Notes: generated from the letters alone by a model not told the origin. A stretch of 64,000 nucleotides of DNA from an uncultured Aquimarina sp. (GCF_947495315.1 NZ_CANLYD010000015.1:1-64000); one strand, 5' to 3'; positions 1 through 9,176 are shown, counted from the first letter of the stretch. Numbers and translations: made by a program.

Positions 1-522
1 AGAACAGATTATAAATTATGGGGTAGTGAAAAACATGTATCTCCGGAATACATACACACGAGTAAAGGCAATGCAGCCCTGGAACCTCGTATGCGATACC
101 ATCAGTATGATACCAAAGGGAATCCGCTGGAAGTATCACAAACCAATGGAGCATCTAGTATTTATATCTGGGGATATGAAGGGAAATATCCTGTAGCCAA
201 GATAGAAAATGCTACCTATAGTCAGATCACTTCTCGTTTAGCAACGATACAATCGCAATCCAACCAGGATGATGACAACACAATTGGATATGCAGGTAGA
301 GAAGGTGCTCTGAGAGAAACCTTGGATCAGCTGAGAGAGGCAGTACCCAATGCACTGATTACTTCCTATACTTATGATCCGATGATTGGGGTCACCAGTA
401 TCACAGATCCAAAAGGATATACCATGTATTATGAGTACGATGGATTTAATCGATTAGTAAACGTAAAAGACGGAGATGGAAATATTCTATCGGAAAATGA
501 ATACCACTATAAAAACAACTAA
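1..522 (+). CDS. YD/RHS-repeat protein, C-terminal end only
   Basis: The frame is open from the first base of the window, so this is the tail of a longer gene whose start lies outside; the internal ATG at 91 is not its start. The 173 visible residues include YD-type repeats (YTYDPMIGVTSITDPKG, YYEYDGFNRL), the beta-strand repeats of RHS shells. It ends just before the next RHS gene at 530, and the two are probably one operon. In Flavobacteriaceae a large surface YD-repeat protein often precedes an RHS toxin gene; that pairing is family knowledge and the function here is inferred. Confidence 0.8.
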   Translation, partial: RTDYKLWGSEKHVSPEYIHTSKGNAALEPRMRYHQYDTKGNPLEVSQTNGASSIYIWGYEGKYPVAKIENATYSQITSRLATIQSQSNQDDDNTIGYAGREGALRETLDQLREAVPNALITSYTYDPMIGVTSITDPKGYTMYYEYDGFNRLVNVKDGDGNILSENEYHYKNN

Positions 523-529
523 TACAGTG

Positions 530-3500
530 ATGAAGATGAAAAATTTATTTTTAGTGATTACTGTACTAGTCAGTACAATAGTCAGTGCACAGACACAGTC
601 AGAGAATTATATAAAGACTACCGCATATCAAAAAGAGGTAAAAGAAGGAGAACAGGATCAGGTACTGGAGAGCGATAAAATTGTATCGATAAACTATGCT
701 GATGGACTGGGTAGAGCTAAGCAGTCCATAGCCGTTAGAGCAGGAGGACAAGACCAAAGCACTAATATTTTTGATTGGACTGATGATTGGACTATTGGAA
801 ATGGATCTACTCCCTTGTTTAATAGTACTGGAAGAACAGTAGATAATACCCGTGAATTTGGAACGAATCCATTTGGTGAGCAATCCTTACTATGGCGTTG
901 CGGAAATAATGAAGATATACAAACCAATGCAGGGTGGAATTCGGATCATTTCACGATAGACAAATCCGTAGGGTATATGTATACCGTATGGATCAAACGT
1001 ACAGGAACTGTTTCAGGAACAGCATACCACGGGATTTGGGATGTGAATTTTGTAAATGGAGCGAACAATGGAAATCCATATTTCTTACATGAAAAATTGC
1101 CTAATGCAAATACTTGGTATTTATTAGTTGGAATGATATATCCTCACGATTATGTAGGAGGGAATCCGTATGTTAGTGGTGTTTATGATATCAATGGGAA
1201 CAAAGTAGCAAATGGAACCGATTTTAAATGGAAAAGTACCGCTAGTTCTATTAGGATAAGAGATTTTTATTATGATGGCACTGCTACAAACTCCTTTGCG
1301 TATTATTGGAATCCAAGGATGAGTATATTTGATGGTAATTTACAACCTATTAGTCAGCTGATTCAGCAATCCAAACCCAAAGACATCATCACCCATTATG
1401 AGTATGATCATCTTGGCAGACAGTCTAAAGAATATTTGCCGTACGCTTCTGAAGAGACACAGAATGGAGCGATATATGTCGATCCTTTGACAGAATTAAA
1501 TAACTTTTATAATACCGCAAAGTATCAAAATACTACCAATCCCTATTCAGAGACTATTTTCGAGGAATCTCCATTAAATAGACCTTTAAAACAGGCTGCA
1601 TCGGGATCAGATTGGATAGCAAAAGCTACAGGAGACGATCATACCATAAAACTAGATAGAAGAGCAAATACCACCGCTGATGGCATAGTCTATTTTAAAG
1701 TAAATTTTACAAATGGTAATACCGAAGCTCCTTCTTTAGTGAAAGTTAGTAATTATGCAAAAAATGAACTTTTGGTAAATATCACCAAAGATGAAAACTG
1801 GAAAAGCAGTGATGGTGATAATCACACTACCAGAGAATATACCGATAAATCTGGCAGAGTCATTCTAAAAAGAACGTACAATGCAGGTGTAGCTCATGAT
1901 ACCTATTATGTATATGATGATTTTGGAAATCTTACCTATGTAATCCCTCCTAAGATCACAGTGAGTAATGGGGTATCTACTACAGAACTCAATGAATTGG
2001 GATACCAATATAAATATGATAGCAGAAATCGATTAGTAGAAAAGAAGATACCAGGCAAAGGATGGGAGTATATCGTATATAATAAATTGGACCAGCCAGT
2101 GATGACACAGGATGCCAATCAGCGGCCAAAACGAGAATGGCTCTTTACCAAATATGATGCTTTGGGTAGAATAGTATTTACAGGACTACATATACATCCA
2201 AATTCAATTTCTAGAGCAGGAATGCAAAGCACAGCATATTCATCGAATTATAATCAATATGAGGTAAAACGAACTTCTCCACTTACAATAGCAGGAACTT
2301 CTGTTTATTATTCTAATGAAACTATTCCCGGAGGGATTAGTAAAATATTTACCATCAACTATTACGACAATTATACCTTTGATCAAGATGGAATGAATAA
2401 GCCTACTTCAGTGTATGGCATGGCTACTACTAATAACGTAAAGAGCTTACCAACGGGATCTAAAGTCCGAGTGTTAGGAACCAATAATTGGATTACTACC
2501 GTAAATGGGTATGATACCAAAGGGCAAGCAATCTGGACAGGAAGCCGTAACGACTATTTGGATACTACGGATAAGGTAGAAATACAACTTGATTTTACAG
2601 GAAAACCAGAGATCATGAAAACTACGCATACCAAAGGCAGCAACGCTGCAATAGTGACTATTGACACCTTTACCTACGATCATATGGGGAGATTAGTAAC
2701 CCAAAAACAGCAAATCAATAACTTTGCAGAAGAGTTAATTGCGCATAATGTCTATGATGATTTAGGACAGTTAGAAAGTAAAAAAGTGGGCAATGCAGAA
2801 CAAGCACCACTGCAGACGGTAGATTATAAATACAATGTGCGTGGTTGGCTTACCGATATCAATGATGTTAATACGATTGGAGATGACTTGTTTACGTTTA
2901 AAATCAACTATGATAATCCGACAATAGCTGGATCAAAGGCGCTATATAATGGTAATATTAGTGAAACCCATTGGAAAACAGCCAATGATCATACACTAAG
3001 AAACTATAAATATTCTTATGATGCTTTAAATCGTATTACTAATGCAACTAACGATAATAATCGTTATAACCTATATGATCTTACATATGATAAGAATGGT
3101 AATATCTTATCTCTAAAAAGAAAAGGAAACACCAATGCGGCAGCTACTAGCTTTGGCACTATGGATAACCTTATTTATACTTATACAGGTGGGGGTAACA
3201 AACTAAAAAGAGTTAAAGATTATACTACAAACCCTCAAGGGTTTAAAGACGGAATAGAAACCACGGAAGAATATATCTATGATCAGAACGGTAATATGAC
3301 TGTGGATCGTAATAAAGGAATATCTAGTATTAGTTATAATCATTTAAACTTACCCAGCAGTGTTGCCATTTCTAATAGTGAAGGAACAGGAAATATTACT
3401 TATATTTACGATGCCACTGGAGCGAAACAAAAGAAAGTTGTCTCTGGAGGAAGTTCTTTAACAACAGAATACGCTGGCAATCAGGTGTATGAAAATGGAA

Positions 3501-4714
3501 AGCTTAAGTTCTTTAACCACGCAGAAGGATACATAGAACCTAATGGAGAAGGTGAGTTTGATTATGTATATCAATATAAAGACCATTTAGGGAATATCAG
3601 ACTCTCATACTCAGATAAAGACAAGGATGGAAAAATCGATGTTTTACGAAATAACGTAGACGTTGATGGAGATAGTGACTATGCGCACGAAATCTTAGAG
3701 GAAAACTCGTATTATCCCTTTGGTATGAAACACAAAGGATATAATAGTCTTATTACGAGTACAAATCCTGCTCTTAAGTATAAGTTTAATGGTACAGAAT
3801 TAAATGAGAGTTTAGGGCTTGACCTTTATGAGATGCCTCTCCGACAATATGATCCCACAATTGCTAGATGGACAGGTATCGATCCTGTTACGCATCACTC
3901 AATGTCTACCTATACTGGCTTTGATAATAATCCTGTATTCTGGGCGGATCCTAGTGGTGCAGATGCTTGGACTTATGTAGGTGATGGGAAATACAAGAAT
4001 AATAGAACAAGCGAAACAACCGATGATTGGGAAAGAGCTGTTGGTGAAACTGAAAGTGGAAATAGTAACCAAGATAATTCTGGAGAATGTTGTAAGGATT
4101 TTTTAAAAAATGCCTTAGCTGGTTGGGATAGGCTTTTAAATGGCGGTGTGTCATCAGAGGTTCCTGTTGGAAGTCCTAAAATTTATCCTAAAGATAGAAA
4201 TCCTGTTGGTAAAAATAGAACAGGTAATTATTTTGGAGATGCATTACTGAGGATAGCAGGAGGAGATATTATAATGGACGCTTTCAATGGTAATCAAAGA
4301 GCAAAAAACCAAGTAGTCCTCTCTGCTCCACTTGCCTTTTTACCATCAGGAAGAGGAAGCTTTAATACTAGGCTTTTACAAGGTGAAACGGCTACTTTAT
4401 TTAGGAACTTCGGATGGGGAGAATTAAATTCAATAAAGAATGCTGGTGGTAATTTTTCAATTAGTTCTCGACATTTTCAAGGTAAGCAATTTTGGGTTGG
4501 AGAATCTGGACTAAATTTTTGGACAAGTACTAGTTTTGCAAAACCTTTCACAGCTAAAGTTACAGTACCAAAATCTTTTGTTACTCCAGGTAATAGCAAT
4601 TACATATTCTTAGAGAGTACTATGACTATAGATGGTTATCCTGGAGGAACAGTTTTACCACAGAATTTAGATAGGTTTAATTCAAAAGCAACTATCGACT
4701 GGATTAAATATTAA
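530..4714 (+). CDS. Secreted RHS-repeat polymorphic toxin candidate
   Basis: About 1394 residues from the ATG at 530, chosen because it opens directly with a signal peptide (MKMKNLFLVITVLVSTIVSA, then QTQ); the frame also has an ATG at 476 that would overlap the upstream gene. An N-terminal DUF6443-like segment is followed by many YD repeats (YEYDHLGRQ, YVYDDFGNLTYV, YKYDSRNRLVEK). The RHS core ends at RQYDPTIARWTGIDPV...NNPVFWADPSG near residue 1140. After it comes a tip of roughly 245 residues with a Cys pair and a segment LFRNFGWGELNSIKNAGG that I cannot assign; an ADP-ribosyltransferase-like fold is one possibility. RHS proteins usually carry a toxin there, and a small gene follows 4 nt downstream. 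Substrate and secretion route are not visible. Confidence 0.85.
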   Translation: MKMKNLFLVITVLVSTIVSAQTQSENYIKTTAYQKEVKEGEQDQVLESDKIVSINYADGLGRAKQSIAVRAGGQDQSTNIFDWTDDWTIGNGSTPLFNSTGRTVDNTREFGTNPFGEQSLLWRCGNNEDIQTNAGWNSDHFTIDKSVGYMYTVWIKRTGTVSGTAYHGIWDVNFVNGANNGNPYFLHEKLPNANTWYLLVGMIYPHDYVGGNPYVSGVYDINGNKVANGTDFKWKSTASSIRIRDFYYDGTATNSFAYYWNPRMSIFDGNLQPISQLIQQSKPKDIITHYEYDHLGRQSKEYLPYASEETQNGAIYVDPLTELNNFYNTAKYQNTTNPYSETIFEESPLNRPLKQAASGSDWIAKATGDDHTIKLDRRANTTADGIVYFKVNFTNGNTEAPSLVKVSNYAKNELLVNITKDENWKSSDGDNHTTREYTDKSGRVILKRTYNAGVAHDTYYVYDDFGNLTYVIPPKITVSNGVSTTELNELGYQYKYDSRNRLVEKKIPGKGWEYIVYNKLDQPVMTQDANQRPKREWLFTKYDALGRIVFTGLHIHPNSISRAGMQSTAYSSNYNQYEVKRTSPLTIAGTSVYYSNETIPGGISKIFTINYYDNYTFDQDGMNKPTSVYGMATTNNVKSLPTGSKVRVLGTNNWITTVNGYDTKGQAIWTGSRNDYLDTTDKVEIQLDFTGKPEIMKTTHTKGSNAAIVTIDTFTYDHMGRLVTQKQQINNFAEELIAHNVYDDLGQLESKKVGNAEQAPLQTVDYKYNVRGWLTDINDVNTIGDDLFTFKINYDNPTIAGSKALYNGNISETHWKTANDHTLRNYKYSYDALNRITNATNDNNRYNLYDLTYDKNGNILSLKRKGNTNAAATSFGTMDNLIYTYTGGGNKLKRVKDYTTNPQGFKDGIETTEEYIYDQNGNMTVDRNKGISSISYNHLNLPSSVAISNSEGTGNITYIYDATGAKQKKVVSGGSSLTTEYAGNQVYENGKLKFFNHAEGYIEPNGEGEFDYVYQYKDHLGNIRLSYSDKDKDGKIDVLRNNVDVDGDSDYAHEILEENSYYPFGMKHKGYNSLITSTNPALKYKFNGTELNESLGLDLYEMPLRQYDPTIARWTGIDPVTHHSMSTYTGFDNNPVFWADPSGADAWTYVGDGKYKNNRTSETTDDWERAVGETESGNSNQDNSGECCKDFLKNALAGWDRLLNGGVSSEVPVGSPKIYPKDRNPVGKNRTGNYFGDALLRIAGGDIIMDAFNGNQRAKNQVVLSAPLAFLPSGRGSFNTRLLQGETATLFRNFGWGELNSIKNAGGNFSISSRHFQGKQFWVGESGLNFWTSTSFAKPFTAKVTVPKSFVTPGNSNYIFLESTMTIDGYPGGTVLPQNLDRFNSKATIDWIKY

Positions 4715-4718
4715 TTAA

Positions 4719-5033
4719 ATGAATGAAATAATTTTAATTGTTGACATTATTTTTTTGGATAGAGCTAAAGAAGCTTTTAATTTTCCAATTTCTAATTCAA
4801 TAAGAACTTCTTTTTGGATTGAAGATGCAGAAAATTCAACGTTTTCAGAGCTAATAGTAGAAAATGAAAACTTCTATTTAGATCAATATTATCACAATGT
4901 GAAAATCAAAATTGTTGAAAGAGAATTTTTATCTGAAAAGCTTCATAAAGGAGTTAAATTTAAAATCGGGATATTCCCAAATGCTATAGCAGAAGGACAA
5001 ATAGACAGTATTGATATTGTAGGTAGTCCCTAG
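4719..5033 (+). CDS. Small acidic protein, candidate immunity protein of the RHS tip
   Basis: 104 residues starting 4 nt after the RHS stop, so it is translationally close to it. It has no signal peptide and no family I recognise (MNEIILIVDIIFLDRAKEAF...). Position, small size and cytoplasmic nature fit an immunity protein that neutralises the toxin tip; this rests on gene order only. Its stop codon overlaps the first base of a REP-like hairpin at 5033. Confidence 0.6.
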   Translation: MNEIILIVDIIFLDRAKEAFNFPISNSIRTSFWIEDAENSTFSELIVENENFYLDQYYHNVKIKIVEREFLSEKLHKGVKFKIGIFPNAIAEGQIDSIDIVGSP

Positions 5034-5058
5034 CTAGCGCCCGAATCTTTCGGGTGCT
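5033..5058 (+). repeat. REP-like hairpin, copy 1
   Basis: GCTAGCGCCCGAAT then CTTTCGGGTGCT: an imperfect palindrome with stem CCCGAA/TTCGGG. The same element lies in inverted orientation at 5945-5970, just past the RAYT gene, and a diverged copy sits at 5264-5286. Confidence 0.75.
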
Positions 5059-5059
5059 G

Positions 5060-5145
5060 TCAAAGCTTGGTAAGCAAGAGTAAATAATAAAAAGTAAAGA
5101 CCAGTTACAATGTAAGTTGTAGCTGGTCTTTTTACTTTTTGTTAC
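5060..5145 (+). repeat. Intergenic repeat family 2, copy A, ending in a strong hairpin terminator
   Basis: Starts TCAAAGCTTGG, then AGAGTAAATAATAAAAAG, then a long stem (5089-5110 with 5117-5141) built on GACCAGTTACAA and TTGTAGCTGGTC and ending in a T-rich run. It terminates the RHS/immunity operon. Two more copies (6471-6545 and 6590-6665) share the leader but have different stem sequences. Confidence 0.7.
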
Positions 5146-5208
5146 ACAAAAGCAAAAAAATAGCTGTTTAAGACGAAGCAGGCATTATAAAAGAAAAAAA
5201 ATCTAGGC

Positions 5209-5256
5209 AAATATTAGTTATATTTACGACGCCACCGGAGTCAAACTTAAAAAAGA
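5209..5256 (+). pseudogene. RHS-core relic
   Basis: Translates as NISYIYDATGVKLKKD, matching NITYIYDATGAKQKK of the intact RHS protein (DNA near 3395). It has no start and no continuing frame. It is a decayed fragment of another RHS core, typical of RHS loci that shuffle tips. Confidence 0.7.
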
Positions 5257-5263
5257 TCATCCC

Positions 5264-5286
5264 AGCGCCCAAATCCTTTCGGGTGC
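5264..5286 (+). repeat. REP-like hairpin, copy 2 (diverged)
   Basis: AGCGCCCAAATCCTTTCGGG, then TGC: the same element as copy 1 with one stem base changed. It lies 73 bp before the RAYT start and directly follows the RHS relic. Confidence 0.65.
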
Positions 5287-5358
5287 CAAGCAATAGTAAG
5301 TATATTCAAATTAGCCAAAAAAAGATAATGTATATCTTTTTGGTTACTTTTATGTCTT

Positions 5359-5922
5359 ATGAGTAGGAAATACAAATTTCATAACAAATCAGGCTTGTAT
5401 TTTGTGAGTTTTGCTACTGTGTATTGGATAGACATATTCACGAGACAAGTATATTTGGATGTCCTAGCAGAAAGCATTAGATACTGCAGAAAAGAAAAAG
5501 GAATGGAATTATATGCCTATTGTTTTATGCCTAGTCATATTCATATGGTTTTTAGGTCAACAAAAGAACAGCCTATGGAGTTGTTAAGAGACTTTAAGCG
5601 CTATACAGCTAACAAGGTTATAGAAGCAATAGTTAACAATCAACAAGAGAGTAGAAAAGAATGGCTTTTATGGATGTTTGAAAGAGCTGCCAAGAAACAG
5701 TCAAATGTAACCAAGTATCAATTTTGGCAACATCATAATAAGCCTGTAGAGTTGTGGAGTGAAAAAGTAATTCAGCAAAAAATAAATTATATCCATAACA
5801 ATCCTGTTGAAAGTGGTTTTGTTACGGATCCTATACATTGGAAATATTCCAGTACCAGAAATTTCCAAGATGATCATACTATTTTAGAAATAGATGAAAC
5901 GGGATTTAAAGAACTTGGGTAG
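5359..5922 (+). CDS. REP-associated tyrosine transposase (RAYT, Y1_Tnp / IS200-like)
   Basis: 187 residues. The HUH motif is PSHIHMVF (His60, His62) and the Y1 helix is Tyr145 in YIHNNPVESGF, the RAYT signature. Family members are single-copy enzymes that cut and join REP hairpins in single-stranded DNA. REP-like hairpins lie on both sides (5264-5286 before, 5945-5970 after in opposite orientation), as expected for a RAYT and its substrate. The gene looks intact. The start at 5359 (MSRKYKFHNKSGLYFVSFAT) gives the usual N-terminus. Confidence 0.9.
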   Translation: MSRKYKFHNKSGLYFVSFATVYWIDIFTRQVYLDVLAESIRYCRKEKGMELYAYCFMPSHIHMVFRSTKEQPMELLRDFKRYTANKVIEAIVNNQQESRKEWLLWMFERAAKKQSNVTKYQFWQHHNKPVELWSEKVIQQKINYIHNNPVESGFVTDPIHWKYSSTRNFQDDHTILEIDETGFKELG

Positions 5923-5944
5923 TATATAAAATTTGCCATGTTCC

Positions 5945-5970
5945 GCACCCGAAAGGATTCGGGCGCTAGC
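5945..5970 (-). repeat. REP-like hairpin, copy 3 (inverted)
   Basis: GCACCCGAAAGGATTCGGGC, then GCTAGC: the reverse complement of copy 1, located 22 bp after the RAYT stop. Copies 1 and 3 form an inverted pair bracketing the transposase gene. Confidence 0.75.
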
Positions 5971-6051
5971 GTGGGACACATGGAAATATTCAAAAGGAAG
6001 AGAAGAAAAATATAATTGACAGAATAAGAACTAGAATACAAAATTATAGAA

Positions 6052-6423
6052 ATGGAAATCAATAAAATAAAACAATTTTTATTTGTAACATTAATATTTA
6101 TAATATTAATGACATCTTGTAATAAAGATATTGAGAATGTTAGATTAGAAGGATATGTTTATGATATAGAAACCAAAACACCTCTATCAGGTATAACTTT
6201 GAAAATAGAAAACGCCTACTATGAGGGAGGCGATTACGATAGTTATAATCATTATAATTCTTATCAAATAATTACGGATGAGAAAGGATATTTTAAAGTT
6301 GATTTTAAGAAAAGTGCTTACATTCAGATTGATGTTGTCCAGGATGGATATGAAAAGTTTTTTCGAGCAATAGAAGTATATACCAATGACTTAAAAGAAG
6401 ACGTTTTTTTAGAGAAAAATTAA
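6052..6423 (+). CDS. Small lipoprotein with carboxypeptidase-regulatory-like fold
   Basis: 123 residues. A hydrophobic leader ends in a lipobox (IILMTSC, Cys near residue 23), so it should be a lipid-anchored envelope protein. The rest (EGYVYDIETKTPLSGITLKIEN... TDEKGYFKVDFKK) has the pattern of a CarbopepD_reg-like beta-sandwich. It is a single gene between repeat elements; no specific role can be assigned. Confidence 0.7.
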   Translation: MEINKIKQFLFVTLIFIILMTSCNKDIENVRLEGYVYDIETKTPLSGITLKIENAYYEGGDYDSYNHYNSYQIITDEKGYFKVDFKKSAYIQIDVVQDGYEKFFRAIEVYTNDLKEDVFLEKN

Positions 6424-6470
6424 AATATACCTGATCTCCCTCACCCCCGCTAGTCTGTGACTTCGTACCG

Positions 6471-6545
6471 TCAAAGATTGACAGGTAAGAGTAAATAATA
6501 AAAAGAGAAAGCAAAAAGCTACTACAATATGATAGTAGTTTACCT
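6471..6545 (+). repeat. Intergenic repeat family 2, copy B
   Basis: TCAAAGATTG, then GGTAAGAGTAAATAATAAAA as in copy A, then a hairpin CTACTA (6519-6524) with TAGTAG (6533-6538). The preceding GCTAGTCTGTGACT (from 6450) is echoed before copy C. It follows the lipoprotein stop and may act as its terminator. Confidence 0.6.
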
Positions 6546-6589
6546 CCGCTCGGGCATAGTATACTACTGCTAGTTTGCAACTAATAGCA

Positions 6590-6665
6590 TCAAAGCTTGG
6601 CCGGGTAACAGTAAAAATATAAATAGATAAAACCCAGTTACATTGATTTGTAGCTGGGTTTTGTT
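6590..6665 (+). repeat. Intergenic repeat family 2, copy C, with hairpin
   Basis: TCAAAGCTTGG and GTAACAGTAAAAATA followed by a stem AACCCAGTTACA / TTGTAGCTGGGTT (6631-6661) and a T-rich tail. The stem is the copy-A stem with compensated changes (GACC to ACCC). On the minus strand it can also terminate the S9 peptidase gene. Confidence 0.65.
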
Positions 6666-6702
6666 TGTTATTCGTACAATTTACAACAACACTATTTTTC
6701 AA

Positions 6703-8862
6703 TTAGTTTTCTGGCTGATACTCTGGATGACCCGTTTGCCATAAAGCAAAAGATAAGATATTAGCAAACCTTGTAAATTCTATTAGTTTTGTATCATCTT
6801 GCGCATGACCTGCTTCTGAGTTAGCTAATAAAAAATTAGGCTTTTCCGAAGTATTTGCAGCTTGAATACGAGCACCAAACTTTACAGAAAACCAAGCGGG
6901 AACCCTTGGATCATTTAAACCTACAGTCAATAAGGTAGCCGGATAGTCTTCTTTATCTTTTATATGATGGTATGCATCCATTTCTAATAAATTTTTAAAC
7001 CCTAATGAGTCTTTAATGGTACCAAATTCCTTAACATTATTCGCGCCATTAGCTCTCATTTCTGATCTAAGCATATTTAAAGAGCCAAATTCCACAATCG
7101 CCGTTCCAAATAAGTCCGGTCGTTCTGTAATAGCTCGACCAATCATAATACCGCCCGCACTACCACTCCATATAGCTAATTGATCTGGATTGGTATATTT
7201 ACGATCAATCAAAAATTCCGCACAGTCAATGAAATCATTCCAGGTATTTGGTTTCGTAGCTTTATAACCTCCTTTATGCCAAGCATCTCCTTTTTCTCCT
7301 CCTCCTCGTACGTGAGCAATCGCATATACGCCACCTTCCATGACCCATAACAATCGTCTCAATGAAAATCCTGGTTTCATAGATATTCCATAAGAACCAT
7401 AGCCATCCATCATCACACGATTTTTAGCATTCTTTACAAGATCCTTGTTATATATCAATGATAAAGGTATTTTTTCTCCATCTCGTGCTGTTACCTCTAT
7501 CTCTTCTACGACTATATTATCTAATTTATCGTTATGCACATCCTCTTGTAAGCTTTGATTAATAAGCCCCTCTGACGTATAAAGGTATCTTTTATTATTG
7601 GTGATCCAACCTCTCGCATTGATCCATAATTCTGGATGTGTGACACCTAAAGAACTGATACTAATATTGCCATATACCTGAGGAAGTTGAACTGCTTCTA
7701 TAGTTGCATTATCCAGTTTATATAAATCAGCTTTCACTCCATTAGTATTGGTCACAAAGTATAAACCCTCGCTGGTTAACTCAAAATCCGTAATAACTTT
7801 ATCCTTATATTCCTCCACCAATACCTGCGGATTTTTAAAGTCGGGATTAATCAACGATGTCATACAGATCTTAAAATTAGGCGCATCTTTAGCAGTTCTA
7901 TACACAACAGAATCTCCACTAATCTTAATACTTTTTACTTTATCAGATTTTGTAAACAATGGTTTCCATTCTTTAGAGCTAATATTATTTATTGACTTGT
8001 AATAAGCGTCGTAATAACTATAGGCTCCAGTCAATTTTCCCAATATGTATTGAGCATCTGGGTTTTCTATAGAAATTACTGGAAAATCTTCTTCGTTTAT
8101 TGCTAATTCGGAATTAAGCTCTTTTGATAATATAACTTTTAGTATCTCTGGTTTATCTCCCAATCGATATACAACAGATTGCATATTTTTAAGAAAGCCT
8201 TTAGCCTTAGGATCGGTCACAGGATGATAGACATATACAAAGCCTTTATTATCCGGTAACCATTGTATTCCTCCGGCCGCAGAAGGCCAGGCATTTTCTA
8301 ATATCTCTGGATGTACTTTACCAGAACTAACATCAACTATAAGTAATTCTGAAATTTCTTTCCCTTTAGAAGTTAAACTGACTACGACCTTCGATCCATC
8401 CCAATTAGGTCTAATGTAATTGATTACATATTCAATTCCAGAATCTGATCTAAAATCCTTTGGGTCATATAGTAACTGTTCCTTTTCGGAAAAAGATTCT
8501 TTATAATAAAGTCTTGGAACATTTTCATTTGATAATCTTTTTAAATAAAAATGTCTAGTATTCTCCAATACTCTAAGTTTAGAAATTACGAATTTCTTTT
8601 TTTGATCAGCATTGATTTGTTCCTTAATTAAAAACTGACGTCTATCAATCGAATTTAATAAGTTAGTGGCGATCAAATTTTGTTTATCTACCCAAGATTT
8701 TACCTCGGGATTGTTTAAATCCTCAGCATAACGATATGGATCATAAATTTTATGTCCATAGAGTTCTTCCATAGTAACTTTCGGAGTCAAATTATGGGTT
8801 TTCTGATTACATCCAACCATAACAAACGTGAGAAATAATAACCTAAACAATTTCTGATTCAT
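6703..8862 (-). CDS. Prolyl oligopeptidase-family serine peptidase (S9A), lipoprotein
   Basis: 719 residues. The lipobox FVMVGC (Cys18) predicts a lipid-anchored envelope enzyme. The N-terminal half is the beta-propeller (MEELYGHKIYDPYRYAEDLNNPEVKSW is the S9A opening) and the C-terminal half the alpha/beta hydrolase. The nucleophile is in WSGSAGG near residue 565, the Asp in GLNDPRVP, the His in EAGHAQDD. Family members cut short proline-containing peptides. Length and order are normal and all three catalytic residues are visible. It lies beside the peptide island but has its own orientation and no clear operon partner. Confidence 0.9.
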   Translation of the reverse strand: MNQKLFRLLFLTFVMVGCNQKTHNLTPKVTMEELYGHKIYDPYRYAEDLNNPEVKSWVDKQNLIATNLLNSIDRRQFLIKEQINADQKKKFVISKLRVLENTRHFYLKRLSNENVPRLYYKESFSEKEQLLYDPKDFRSDSGIEYVINYIRPNWDGSKVVVSLTSKGKEISELLIVDVSSGKVHPEILENAWPSAAGGIQWLPDNKGFVYVYHPVTDPKAKGFLKNMQSVVYRLGDKPEILKVILSKELNSELAINEEDFPVISIENPDAQYILGKLTGAYSYYDAYYKSINNISSKEWKPLFTKSDKVKSIKISGDSVVYRTAKDAPNFKICMTSLINPDFKNPQVLVEEYKDKVITDFELTSEGLYFVTNTNGVKADLYKLDNATIEAVQLPQVYGNISISSLGVTHPELWINARGWITNNKRYLYTSEGLINQSLQEDVHNDKLDNIVVEEIEVTARDGEKIPLSLIYNKDLVKNAKNRVMMDGYGSYGISMKPGFSLRRLLWVMEGGVYAIAHVRGGGEKGDAWHKGGYKATKPNTWNDFIDCAEFLIDRKYTNPDQLAIWSGSAGGIMIGRAITERPDLFGTAIVEFGSLNMLRSEMRANGANNVKEFGTIKDSLGFKNLLEMDAYHHIKDKEDYPATLLTVGLNDPRVPAWFSVKFGARIQAANTSEKPNFLLANSEAGHAQDDTKLIEFTRFANILSFALWQTGHPEYQPEN

Positions 8863-8916
8863 ATAAAATTTTTAATACGACTTTCTAAACTTAGAATTCC
8901 AGATTTAAAAATAGTA

Positions 8917-9096
8917 TTAACCTCCTACAGTCCAAGTATCAGAAGCATCACCATCATCGTCATCATCATCATTCATTGGGTTAATATCCCCTATCATGTC
9001 TATGTAACTACCTCCTCGTATAGAAGACAAATTATTAAGTTTTGCAATGTTCATTTTTTCTAGTGTAAGCTTTCCTTTGATGTGTGATTTTTTCAT
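8917..9096 (-). CDS. Precursor peptide with class I lanthipeptide-type leader
   Basis: 59 residues: MKKSHIKGKLTLEKMNIAKL, then NNLSSIRGG and a short core with a run of six Asp and the end SDTWTVGG. The KLTLEK...IAKL...I.GG leader is the form found in Bacteroidota natural-product precursors (TIGR04149-like), and a close relative sits at 20686-20916. The core has no Cys, so lanthionine rings could not form; cleavage after GG by the C39 exporter is plausible. A TACATTTG promoter (9133-9126) and a tandem operator (9177-9215) lie upstream. Confidence 0.8.
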   Translation of the reverse strand: MKKSHIKGKLTLEKMNIAKLNNLSSIRGGSYIDMIGDINPMNDDDDDDGDASDTWTVGG

Positions 9097-9125
9097 GTGT
9101 ATTCTTTTTAAAAGTGATTGTGGAA

Positions 9126-9133
9126 CAAATGTA
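9126..9133 (-). promoter_or_regulatory. -7 promoter element of the 8917-9096 precursor
   Basis: TACATTTG on the minus strand, an exact match to the Bacteroidota TAnnTTTG element, 29 bp before the start codon. No clear TTG is seen at the -33 position, as expected for an activator-dependent promoter. Confidence 0.6.
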
Positions 9134-9176
9134 TTTATTTAGAGCAGAAAAAAACTACTTCCTATCCGTTTGCTTG

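Noticed and set aside
476..529. ATG at 476 as start of the RHS protein
   Set aside because: It would overlap the upstream gene and hide a clear signal peptide that begins at 530.
5971..6050. Possible toxin-tip relic (TWKYSKGREEKYN frame) after the REP copy
   Set aside because: Only about 16 codons, no match to the intact tip; chance cannot be excluded.
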